Shown here in pieces: positions 46,163 through 56,397 of a stretch of 64,000 nucleotides of DNA. Position numbers and translations under genes: made by a program. Source of the stretch: AC-32 sp963755635. GTDB taxonomy: Bacteria; Actinomycetota; Thermoleophilia; Gaiellales; Gaiellaceae. How positions within the stretch are numbered: position 1 is the stretch's first letter; each line of letters opens with the position of its first letter. The DNA lies in NCBI GenBank assembly GCA_963755635.1, contig CAVWKS010000007.1, positions 62,001 to 126,000 of the forward strand. Direction: 5' to 3'. Under the pieces are notes generated by a model. The model searched no databases. It saw only the letters and a list, made by a program, of their open reading frames with translations, and had not been told where the DNA came from.

Positions 46163-48000
46163 TAGGACGACTCTATCGGCCGCTTCGGCAAGTTCCTCAG
46201 CGCGTCCTGGATGCGCGGCTCGCGCGGGTCGAGCCTGCGGGCGACGAGCAGCTCGGCTCGGGCGCGCTCCGGCTCGTGCGCGCGCAGGTACGCGATCGCG
46301 AGGTCGAAGTGCAGCTCGACGACGCGCGGCTCCTTGCGCACCGCCTGCTGGAGCCCGGCGAGCGCCTCCTTCGGCGTGGCTGCGCGCGCAGACTGCGCGA
46401 TGTAGGGGTCGACCGAGAGCGGGTCGAGCCGCTTGGCGGCGTGCAGGTCGCCGTGATCCGTCAGCCGCGCGGAGAGCCAGGGCGGCACGAACGCGATCAG
46501 AGCGACGAGCCACGGTCGCGGCGGCCGCGGCGAGCGACACCCGCGGCCGAAGCGACCGCCGCTCCCCGCCCGAGCCGCCTGCACCGAGCAGCAGGAAGAA
46601 CGGCACCCCGCATGCCGGCACGGTCCAGATCCAGTCGACCGAGGCGTGGACGAGCCAGTACGAGCAGCCCGCGAACGCGGCAGTCCCGGCGGGATCGAGG
46701 GCGCGCATCCTCGGCACGAGCGGCAGAAAGACGAGAACGAGCCCGACCGCCAGCAGCACGAAGCCGACGATCCCGAGCTCGCTGAGGGCGTCGAGCTCGA
46801 ACGAGTGCGCACGGGCGGGCACGTCCGGGCTGTTGCGGTGCTGCAGGTACGCGGGGCCGAACCCGCGCGAGCCGATCCCCGCGAGCGGGTGGTGCTCGAA
46901 CTCGTGGACGCCCACGCGCCAGATGTCGTAGCGGTAGGAGCCGAGCTGCAGCAGATGGCTCGACGCGCTCGACTGCGCGGGAATGTGCTTGAACGACCGC
47001 CACTGGTCGCCAAACCAGCCCTGGTGGTAGGTGCGCGCGAAGAAGACCGCGACGCCCGCCGCGACGACCACCGCGAAGAGCGCGAGGGACGCCAGCCCCG
47101 CGGCCCGCACGGCGCGCGGGCCCAGCTCGACCCGCCGGTCGACGAGCGCGTAGACGAGCCCGACAGCCCCGCCGACCGCGGTCAGAATGAGAATCGCGGC
47201 GCCGGCGCGCTTCACCGTCGCGACGTCCCCCGAGCGGAACGGAGCCGTCAGCGGCCCGTATGCCGCGGCAGTCAGGCCGGCCGCCACCAGCACGGGCGGC
47301 AGCAGCCGCAGGCGCAGCGGCGAGAGCCCGAAGACGAGCGCCGCCGAGACCGCCAGCGCGAGCACGCCGCCCTTGCTCTGCGCCGTCAGCCAGCCCGACG
47401 CGATCGCCGTCGCGGCCGCCAGCGCGAGCGCCCGGGCGAGCAGCGGGCTCCGTCGCATGCGCCGCCAGCACGACCGCGGGCCAGAAGCCGATCAGGAAGA
47501 CCGCGGCCTGCGCGTTCGGATACGAGATCGGAAACGAGAGCCGCCCGGAGTAGAAGTGGTCCGCCTGGTCGGAGCCGAACCGCAGGACGATTCCCACTCC
47601 TACCGCGAGCAGGCCGGACGCCGCCGCGACCACTGCCACCGCGAGCAGGCGATCCAGCCGGTTGCGCAGCGTCAGCAGCGGGATCAGCAGGACGATCGCG
47701 TAGAAGACGCGTCAGCAGCGCCTCGTCACGCGCGAGCGGCGGTACCGCCGACCACGAGATCGAGAGGGCCTCCCAGGCTGCGAGCGCCACGAGAGCGCCC
47801 ACCGCCGCGAGCTCCCGCCGCCCGGGACGCAGCGCTCCGGCCACCAGCACGGCCGCCAGTAGCAACGCGGAGAAGAACGCGTAGGGAAGCCAGTCCGGGC
47901 CCACGGTGCTGCCCGTCTCGACCCACGCGAGCCCCCACGCGACCGCGCCGAGCGCCGCAGCCGGCAGCACGCGCACGGCTCCTTCGGCGTCGAATCGCAT
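46162..48000 (-). CDS. O-antigen ligase-like membrane protein with C-terminal TPR region, three frameshifts
   Basis: From ATG 48000, pieces in three frames (joined near 47705, 47460 and 46515) form a protein of about 610 residues: about 12 membrane helices, FPISYPNAQAAVFLIGFWPA, WLTAQSKGGVLALAVSAA, YRYDIWRVGVHEFEHHPLAG, GSRGFGPAYLQHRNSPDVPA and RAHSFELDALSELGIVGFVL (His in the large outer loop), as in Wzy_C proteins. The last about 100 residues are soluble helices with TPR features (LHFDLAIAYLRAHEPERARAE, LLVARRLDPREPRIQ). It may polymerise a different glycan from the other family member. Its upstream neighbour is the LPXTG gene, divergent. Confidence 0.82.
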
Positions 48001-48215
48001 CCTCGACTGACTTAAGCAGGTTTTCGGCGTCCTAATGAGTGCAGGAAGCTGCATCTTGCGCAACGCCGCAGGTACTACTACGGTGAGTGCGGGTAGGAGG
48101 TTCTGATTGGAAATCGGCAGAGGCGGGCATTTCTGCCGGGTAGGTAACAGTGTGGAAAGGAGCCCGAGATACAGGCTCCGCTTCACGCGGCTATGGAGGA
48201 AGGGAGACGAGGGAC
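48001..48215 (+). promoter_or_regulatory. Leader region with hairpins and a short upstream frame before the LPXTG gene
   Basis: The 215-bp divergent gap holds a possible promoter (ttgcgc at about 48055 with tacggt about 17 bp on) and two hairpins: cggcaga / tctgccg around 48115-48140 and ggagcc / ggctcc around 48158-48180. A TTG at 48107 with a good ribosome-binding site (ggagg at 48096-48100) opens a short frame, MEIGRGGHFCRVG..., that overlaps the LPXTG gene and could be a leader peptide. No known riboswitch class is recognised; the c-di-AMP and c-di-GMP consensus blocks are absent. Confidence 0.4.
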
Positions 48216-48575
48216 ATGCGGCGTCGGTTGATGATTTGGGGGGCGGCGGCCTGCGCTTTGGCGGCGCTCGTGCTCGCCCCGGGGGCGCTCAGTGCGACCC
48301 CCCAGCAGATTTACCGCGATTACGCCCAGCACGGCAGGCTCACGCATAACTATTCGAAGGGCGACCTCAAGCGCGCGCTCAGGGATGCCGCGCAGCAGGG
48401 TTATCCGCACACCGGTGGCCAGGGAGCGATTCAGCAGGCTCTCGGCGCGCAGGCCGTCAAGACGGGGGGAGGGCTTCCGTTCACGGGCCTCGACCTCGCG
48501 CTGATGTCGGCCGGCGCGGCGCTGCTGCTCGCCGCGGGCACCGGAATGCGGGTGCTAGGCCGGGCCAAGAAGTAG
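48216..48575 (+). CDS. Small sortase-anchored surface protein (LPXTG type)
   Basis: The ATG at 48216 gives 119 residues: signal peptide (RRRLMIWGAAACALAALVLA), a short helical middle (QQIYRDYAQHGRLTHNYSKG, RALRDAAQQGYPHTGGQ), then LPFTG, a hydrophobic stretch (LDLALMSAGAALLLAAGTGM) and the basic tail RVLGRAKK. This is the complete sortase sorting signal. The mature part is only about 60 residues. A strong SD (ggaggaagggag) precedes the start. No sortase gene is present in the window. The family of the middle part is not recognised. Confidence 0.87.
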   Translation: MRRRLMIWGAAACALAALVLAPGALSATPQQIYRDYAQHGRLTHNYSKGDLKRALRDAAQQGYPHTGGQGAIQQALGAQAVKTGGGLPFTGLDLALMSAGAALLLAAGTGMRVLGRAKK

Positions 48576-48619
48576 GCCGGGACTAGACCGGGCACTGCGG
48601 AGCTGCGGAAGGCGGCGAC

Positions 48620-50101
48620 ATGGCCACGCGACCTCTGACCAACGTGGAGGCGCTGCCGGCACTCGAGCCGATCGAGCTCGAGCGACGGCACGCGCCTGCA
48701 CTCGGGCGCCTGCACGGACTCGGGACGTGGTCGCACGGCGCCTTCCTGCTCGACTCGGCGATGCTGTTCGCGGCCGGGCTCGCCGCGCAGCTCGGCTCGC
48801 GCTTCGCGGGGATCATCCCGATGCCGACCGTCTGGGTGCTGCTCTACTCGGCGCTCGTCCTGTTCGCGCTCCACACGCGCCGCATGTACTCGTGGCGTGT
48901 CCGCCTGCAGGTGCTCGACGACATGCGCGGCGTCCTGACCGCAACCCTCCTGGCGGTGACGGCGCTGATCAGCCTCCGCATCCTCCTGCCGGGAGACGTC
49001 GATCAGCTCGCAGGCCAGTCGATCCGCTTGTGGGCCTTCAGCGCCTTCTACCTCGCCGCGGGCCGCTGCGCGCTCGACTGGGCGCAGCTGACCGCCCGTC
49101 GTCACGGGGAGCTCGCCAAGCCGACCCTCGTCGTCGGCGCGGGCCGCATCGGCCGCCTCGCTGCCCGCCGGCTGCAGGATCACCCGGAGTTCGGCCTCCG
49201 TCCGGTCGGTTTCCTCGACAAGGAGCCGCTCGACACCGGCGGCCTGCCGGTTCCGGTCCTCGGCGCGAGCTGGGACCTCGAGCGCCTGATCGAGCAGCAC
49301 GGGATCGAGCACGTCGTCGTCACCTTCTCGACCGCGCCGAGCGAGGTCCTGCTGCGCGAGATCAAGCGCTGTGAGGAGCTCGGTGTCGGCGTCTCGCTCG
49401 TCCCGCGCCTCTTCGAGAGCCTGACCGAGCGGCTCGAGGTCGAGCACATCGGGGGCCTGCCGCTGCTCTCGACGCGTCGCGTCGACCCGCGTGGCTGGCA
49501 CTTCGCGGTCAAGCACGTTCTCGATCGCATCGTCGCGTCGGTGATCCTGCTCTTCGCATCACCCGTGCTGCTCGTGGCCGCAGTCGGGACGCTCGTCTCC
49601 GTCGGCCGGCCGGTCTTCTTCCGGCAGCCCCGCGTCGGCCGGGACGGACGCCGCTTCGAGATGCTCAAGTTCCGCTCGATGCGCACCGTCGCCGAGCCGG
49701 TCGTGCTGCCCGACCTCCCGCAGGACACGGCACCCGGGGGCATCGAAGGCGACGACCGGCGGACCCGCTTCGGCGCGTTCCTCCGCCGGACCTCGATCGA
49801 CGAGCTGCCGCAGTTGTTCAACGTGCTCCGCGGCGAGATGAGCCTGATCGGCCCGCGCCCGGAACGGCCGGAGTTCGTGCGCCTGTTCGAGCACAACGTG
49901 CCGCGTTACGGCGACCGGCACCGCGTCAAGTCCGGCATCACCGGCTGGGCGCAGGTGCACGGCCTGCGTGGCAAGACGTCCCTCAGCGACCGCGTCGAGT
50001 GGGACAACTACTACATCGAGAACTGGTCGCTCTGGCTCGACTTCAAGATCCTGCTGAAGACGGTCCTGGCCGTTCGCACGTACTTCTCTCAGGCCGAATA
50101 G
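48620..50101 (+). CDS. Polyprenyl-phosphate sugar phosphotransferase (WbaP/WcaJ-type, exopolysaccharide priming)
   Basis: This 493-residue protein transfers a sugar-1-phosphate from UDP-sugar to undecaprenyl phosphate, the first step of capsule or O-polysaccharide synthesis. It has four N-terminal helices, a Rossmann-like soluble domain (PTLVVGAGRIGRLAARRLQD), and a C-terminal catalytic domain with FFRQPRVGRDGRRFEMLKFR, SMRT, RRTSIDELPQLFNVLRGEMS (the catalytic DE), LIGPRPERPEF and VKSGITGWAQVHGLRG. The start ATG at 48620 is preceded by ggaaggcggcg. It is the likely first committed enzyme of the locus described upstream. Confidence 0.93.
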   Translation: MATRPLTNVEALPALEPIELERRHAPALGRLHGLGTWSHGAFLLDSAMLFAAGLAAQLGSRFAGIIPMPTVWVLLYSALVLFALHTRRMYSWRVRLQVLDDMRGVLTATLLAVTALISLRILLPGDVDQLAGQSIRLWAFSAFYLAAGRCALDWAQLTARRHGELAKPTLVVGAGRIGRLAARRLQDHPEFGLRPVGFLDKEPLDTGGLPVPVLGASWDLERLIEQHGIEHVVVTFSTAPSEVLLREIKRCEELGVGVSLVPRLFESLTERLEVEHIGGLPLLSTRRVDPRGWHFAVKHVLDRIVASVILLFASPVLLVAAVGTLVSVGRPVFFRQPRVGRDGRRFEMLKFRSMRTVAEPVVLPDLPQDTAPGGIEGDDRRTRFGAFLRRTSIDELPQLFNVLRGEMSLIGPRPERPEFVRLFEHNVPRYGDRHRVKSGITGWAQVHGLRGKTSLSDRVEWDNYYIENWSLWLDFKILLKTVLAVRTYFSQAE

Positions 50102-50213
50102 CCACGCGCAGACAGCCTGCGGCCGCCGGGCCAGCTCTGACAGCAGAAAAAGGGGCGACTACGAGAGCGGCGGGTGGCCGCCGGAGCCGGGCTTCGCCCG
50201 GCGGAGGCACACA

Positions 50214-50327
50214 ATGACAACGACAGCTGCCCAACTCTCCAGTGGGCGGCATGTTGAGCGCGCGAGCTCTGTTCGCGTCTCGAAAGGAGGGGGCTCGTGG
50301 GGGAACCAGGGGTTCCCCCACGATTGA
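50214..50327 (+). CDS. Possible 37-residue peptide gene (unrecognised)
   Basis: An ATG at 50214 has a perfect GGAGG six bases upstream and opens 37 codons (MTTTAAQLSSGRHVERASSV, then RVSKGGGSWGNQGFPHD) ending at TGA 50325-50327. The C-terminal part, GGGSWGNQGFPHD, is encoded by the 12-bp perfect hairpin. A short, positively charged N-terminus followed by a Gly/Trp/Pro-rich end is reminiscent of a precursor peptide, but no maturation enzyme lies nearby and I know no matching family. It could equally be a chance frame over a hairpin. Confidence 0.35.
   Translation: MTTTAAQLSSGRHVERASSVRVSKGGGSWGNQGFPHD
50296..50322. terminator. Perfect 12-bp hairpin with 3-base loop
   Basis: cgtgggggaacc / ggttcccccacg with loop agg. 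It has no U-run, only attgagtagc behind it. It lies about 195 bp after the priming transferase and could be a strong transcript end or attenuator for that gene. Its sequence overlaps the last codons of the 37-codon ORF. Confidence 0.5.
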
Positions 50328-50569
50328 GTAGCTAAACCGAGGGAGTTTTCGCGAGGCGCGGCTAGAGCGCGCCGATGCAACCTCTGAGCAGGAGTGCGGT
50401 TGCCGCCCGACCGCCGTCCGTACGAACGTACCGACACGTCGAGCCGGCCAGGGCACCCCTCGGCCGGCTCTTCGGTCGAGAGGAGGCAACGAACCGCCGC
50501 GGAAGCGCGCGGCGTTCGTGGCGCAAGAGCCTGATCGTCTCTGCCGGCCCGCGGCCTCGTCACTTCGAG

Positions 50570-50870
50570 CTCCAGCAAGTCCTCGTGCCCGACCTTGCGG
50601 ACGCGCTTCATGTTCGTCCGGAGCGCGCTTCCGCTGCTTCACCTGCGACGTGCCCGACGGCGCCGAACCTGAGCGCCTTCCAGGTCTCGGACACCGTCCA
50701 GATGCGCTGCCTCGGCAGCGATGAGGACGGGTACCAGCTCAAGCGGCTGCAGTCGGCCACGGCGGTTCCTGGGAAGACGGCTCGCCGTGTCGATGAGGTG
50801 CGCGATCACGTCGGACGGGCTCAGGCTCAAGCGCCTGCAGTCGTCCTCGGCGCTGTACGAGGCGCCCTAA
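50570..50870 (+). pseudogene. Decayed or frame-scrambled ORF with repeated LKRLQS motif
   Basis: Three frames each show a protein-like patch on the same strand: FRCFTCDVPDGA, then LSAFQVSDTVQMRCLGSDED followed by GYQLKRLQSATAV, and finally DGLRLKRLQSSSALYEAP ending at a TAA at 50868-50870. The two copies of LKRLQS and the phrase of type VGDxVxMRC suggest a small beta-rich secreted or surface protein seen in Thermoleophilia. No single open frame or start codon is visible. It could be a pseudogene, or real with several sequencing errors. Confidence 0.4.
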
Positions 50871-50918
50871 CCACCATCCCATCCAAGCCGGCCGCCTCGC
50901 CGAGCGGGGCGGCCGGAC

Positions 50919-51074
50919 CTAGCCGGTTCGCTCGGCCGCCGGCTCGCGGATGAGCACGATCACGCCCGCGAAGAAGCTCAGCAAAGCCGGAACCAGCGCC
51001 ACGTACGGCGCCAAGAGCGCCATCGCGAGATAGCCCGCGACGAACAAGAGCAGCGACGAAGATCGTCTTCCCAC
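50919..51074 (-). CDS. Small membrane protein, 51 residues
   Basis: A GTG at 51074 with an upstream aaggggag ribosome-binding site opens a 51-codon frame: MGRRSSSLLLFVAGYLAMA, LLAPYVALVPALLSFFAGV, then IVLIREPAAERTG and a TAG at 50919-50921. There are two hydrophobic segments with an Arg-rich N-terminus and charged C-terminus, so it should be a two-helix membrane protein. The family is not recognised. It is divergent from clpC. Confidence 0.65.
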   Translation of the reverse strand: MGRRSSSLLLFVAGYLAMALLAPYVALVPALLSFFAGVIVLIREPAAERTG

Positions 51075-51150
51075 GGGGCTCCCCTTCCCCTAGATACACA
51101 TATTCAACCCGATTGCGAGTCGAAAGTGAACCCCGTGCGAATGACCCGGC

Positions 51151-51169
51151 CGGGGGTGCGCCACCCCCC
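51151..51169. promoter_or_regulatory. Hairpin and possible promoter ahead of clpC
   Basis: gggggtg-cgc-caccccc forms a perfect 7-bp hairpin 60 bp before the clpC start. Downstream, tacgat at about 51181 could be a -10 element, without a good -35. The hairpin may be a regulatory site of clpC (or of the divergent small gene); no CIRCE or CtsR-type operator is recognised. Confidence 0.35.
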
Positions 51170-51229
51170 GAGCCCTTCGCTACGATAGGTGCCTCACGGC
51201 GTCTTCCGCGGAGCGGGGAAAGAAGGAAC

Positions 51230-53757
<2,528 letters not shown>

Positions 53758-53821
53758 CAGTCGTCTCCCGGGCCGACGTGGAACGTCCGGCGCTCGTGCC
53801 CGCTGCTCCTAGACTGCCGAT

Positions 53822-55396
53822 GTGACGCGCTTGGCCGAGCGGCCGGCGTCAGCCGCCGTCGAGGCGCCCGTGGCGCTCTCGGCCGTCGGCTCGACCAGGC
53901 TCGGCGCTGTCGCTTTTCTGGTCGGCGGCGCGGCGCTCGCGACGGAGATCTCGGCCTCGCGGCTGCTGGCGCCGTACTTCGGCGCGTCCACGGTCGTCTG
54001 GGCGAACATCATCGGGCTGACGCTCGCCTACCTGGCGCTCGGATACTGGCTTGGCGGAGTGCTCGCCGACCGCCGGCCCGACCCGCGTGTCCTCGGAGCG
54101 ATCCTGTTGGTTGCCGCCGTCTCCCTCGCGGTGACCCCGTTTGCGGCTCGCCCGTTCCTGCGCTGGGCGCTCCACGGCTTCGACGTCGTCTCGATCGGGG
54201 CCGTCGCGGGCTCGTTCTTCTCGGCACTCGCGCTCTTCGCGGTGCCGGTGACGGCGCTCGGTGCGGCGGCGCCGTTTCTCGTCCGGCTCGCGCTGTCGTC
54301 CGTCGACGAGGCCGGCAAGGTGGCGGGCCGGCTGTACGCGCTCTCGACCGCGGGAAGCCTCCTCGGGACCTTCCTCGCCGCGCTCGTGATGATTCCCTGG
54401 GTCGGGACCCAGCGGACGATCGTGGGCACGGGTGCGGCGGTCGCGCTCGCGGCGGCGCTCCTGCTTCCGCGGCCCTGGTTGCTGGCGCCCGTGGCTGTCG
54501 CGGCCCTGCTCGCCGTTCCTCCGCCGCAGATCAAGAGCGCCCTCTACGAGACGGAGTCGGCCTACCAGTACATCCGCGTCGTCGCCGACGGACAGGGCGG
54601 CCGGGAGCTCCAGCTGAACGAAGGTGTCGTCTCCCACTCGGTCTGGCGCCCGGACACGGTTCTGACGGGCGGCTACTGGGATCTGTTCCTGATGCTCCCG
54701 CCGCTGCTCGGGCAGCCCCCGAGGCGAATGCTCGTGATCGGGAACGCCGGCGGGACGATCGGGCGCGCGTACGGTCGCTTCTACCCGCGCGTCCGGATCG
54801 ACGGCGTCGAGCTCGACCCGAAGCTGAACGAGGTCGCGCGGCGCTGGTTCGGCGCCGGTGACAACCCGCGCATGCGCCTGATCGCAGCCGACGGCCGGCC
54901 CTTCCTCGAGAAGACGAAGCAGCGCTACGACCTGATCGTCGTCGACGCCTATCGCCAGCCCTACGTGCCCTTCTACCTCGCCACCGAGGAGTTCTTCCGG
55001 CTCGCTCGCGACCACCTGCGGCCGGGCGGCGCGATCGCGCTCAACGTCGCCGCCACGCCGCACGACCACAAGCTCTCGGACGCGGTCGGGACGACGCTGC
55101 TGACCTCCTTCCCACAGGCCTGGCGCTGGCGCGCGCTTCGGTTCAACGACGTGCTCTTCGCCTTCCGAGCGTCCACCTCCGCCGCCGTGCTCGAGCGCCG
55201 CGCCGAACGCGCGCCGGGACCCCTCCGTCCGCTGCTCCCGCTCTTTCGCTCGCGGCTGAGCACAGTCCGCCCGCGCGGCAGTCCGCTCACGGACGACCGC
55301 GCGCCGGTCGAGTGGCTGACCGACCGGATGATCCTCGACCAGATCGAGCGCGGCGGCTCGATCGACGAGCGCGCGCTGCCGACGGCGCCGCGTTAG
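53822..55396 (+). CDS. Spermidine-synthase-like protein fused to a membrane domain
   Basis: The GTG at 53822 gives 524 residues: about seven to eight helices (for example FLVGGAALATEISASRLLAP, FAARPFLRWALHGFDVVS), then a soluble spermidine-synthase-like domain with RRMLVIGNAGGTIGRAYGRF (glycine-rich SAM site), IDGVELDPKLNEVARRWF, and YDLIVVDAYRQPYVPFYLAT. This fused architecture (SpeE-like with MFS-like N-terminus) is common in actinobacteria; polyamine synthesis is not assured and the substrate is unknown. It is well conserved with a normal length. Confidence 0.83.
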   Translation: MTRLAERPASAAVEAPVALSAVGSTRLGAVAFLVGGAALATEISASRLLAPYFGASTVVWANIIGLTLAYLALGYWLGGVLADRRPDPRVLGAILLVAAVSLAVTPFAARPFLRWALHGFDVVSIGAVAGSFFSALALFAVPVTALGAAAPFLVRLALSSVDEAGKVAGRLYALSTAGSLLGTFLAALVMIPWVGTQRTIVGTGAAVALAAALLLPRPWLLAPVAVAALLAVPPPQIKSALYETESAYQYIRVVADGQGGRELQLNEGVVSHSVWRPDTVLTGGYWDLFLMLPPLLGQPPRRMLVIGNAGGTIGRAYGRFYPRVRIDGVELDPKLNEVARRWFGAGDNPRMRLIAADGRPFLEKTKQRYDLIVVDAYRQPYVPFYLATEEFFRLARDHLRPGGAIALNVAATPHDHKLSDAVGTTLLTSFPQAWRWRALRFNDVLFAFRASTSAAVLERRAERAPGPLRPLLPLFRSRLSTVRPRGSPLTDDRAPVEWLTDRMILDQIERGGSIDERALPTAPR

Positions 55397-55426
55397 CTAA
55401 CTGCTGAGCGCGGCTAGCCTGGAAGC

Positions 55427-56359
55427 GTGCCTCGCCGACTGCACGACCGGCCGGTTCTGGCCGCGCTCGCGGGCGCGCTCGCGATCTCGTTCTCGGGGAT
55501 CCTCTTCCGCGTCGCCCACGTCTCGCCGACCACCGGGGCGCTCTTCCGCTGCCTGTACGCACTGGTGCCGCTCTGGCTGCTGTCCAAGCGGGAAGACCGC
55601 CGCTACGGCTCGCGGCCGCTGAAACAACGCGCCCTTGCGTGGCTGGCGGGGCTGTTCTTCGCGATCGACCTCGTCGCCTGGCACCAGGGAATCGAGGAAG
55701 TCGGCGCGGGCCTCGCGACGGTGCTCGGGAACCTCCAGGTGGTGTTGGTCGGCCTGCTCGCCTGGGCGATCCTGCGCGAGCGGCCTTCGGGGCGCTCGCT
55801 GGCCGCGATCCCGGTCGCGCTCGTCGGTGTTGTCCTCATCTCCGGCGCGTTCGAGGGAGGTGCCTACGGCCGCAATCCGGGCCTTGGCGTCGCCTACGGC
55901 ATCCTCACCGCGCTCGCGTACTCGGGCTTCCTGCTCGTTCTGCGCGAGGGAAACCGCGACCTACGCCGTCCCGCCGGGCCGCTCTTCGACGCGACGCTGG
56001 TCTCGGCGCTCGGCGTGATCCCGATCGGGCTCGTCTGGGGGAACATCGACTGGGTGCCCGACTGGAAGGCGCAGGGTTACCTGATGCTGCTGGCGCTGAG
56101 CTCGCAGGCGCTCGGGTGGCTGCTGATCTCGATCACGCTGCCGAGGCTGCCCGCGGCGCTCACGTCGGTCCTGCTCACCTTCCAGCCCGTGCTGTCGGTG
56201 CTCTTCGCCTGGATGATCCTGTCGGAGACGCCGTCGGGGCTCCAGCTCGGCGGCGTCGCGCTCGTGCTCTGCGGCCTGCTGATCGTCTCGGCCGGCCGGC
56301 GCCAGGAGTCGCGCCCCGAGCCGGGCTACGTCCCGGAGCTCGCCGAAGTTCCGGATTAG
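55427..56359 (+). CDS. EamA family (DMT) transporter
   Basis: This 310-residue protein (GTG at 55427) has ten membrane helices in two repeated EamA units: LAALAGALAISFSGILFRVA, ATVLGNLQVVLVGLLAWAIL and the second unit GVAYGILTALAYSGFLLVLR, LTSVLLTFQPVLSVLFAWMI, LSETPSGLQLGGVALVLCGL. The family exports amino acids, nucleotides or other small metabolites. The acidic C-terminal tail is cytoplasmic. It is 30 bp after the spermidine-synthase-like gene and 38 bp before radA. Confidence 0.88.
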   Translation: MPRRLHDRPVLAALAGALAISFSGILFRVAHVSPTTGALFRCLYALVPLWLLSKREDRRYGSRPLKQRALAWLAGLFFAIDLVAWHQGIEEVGAGLATVLGNLQVVLVGLLAWAILRERPSGRSLAAIPVALVGVVLISGAFEGGAYGRNPGLGVAYGILTALAYSGFLLVLREGNRDLRRPAGPLFDATLVSALGVIPIGLVWGNIDWVPDWKAQGYLMLLALSSQALGWLLISITLPRLPAALTSVLLTFQPVLSVLFAWMILSETPSGLQLGGVALVLCGLLIVSAGRRQESRPEPGYVPELAEVPD

Positions 56360-56397
56360 GCACAGTCGGCGTCCGCGCGCCTTCCTACCATGATCAG

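Larger units (their letters stand above)
50102..50918. other. Low-coding spacer with hairpins, a small ORF and decayed sequence
   Basis: About 0.8 kb between the priming transferase and the leftward 51-residue gene. It holds a GC hairpin (ccgggc-ttc-gcccgg around 50188-50202), a 37-codon ORF at 50214, a perfect 12-bp hairpin at 50296, and a frame-scrambled ORF ending at 50870; these are given separately. The stretch 50328-50569 shows no convincing gene, promoter or repeat to me. Confidence 0.6.

Noticed and set aside
48050..48215. A c-di-AMP or c-di-GMP riboswitch upstream of the LPXTG gene
   Set aside because: The conserved blocks of the ydaO-yuaA and GEMM classes are absent; only simple hairpins are seen.
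50214..50327. Lasso peptide precursor
   Set aside because: The C-terminal part after any plausible leader is too short, and no B or C maturation proteins are nearby.
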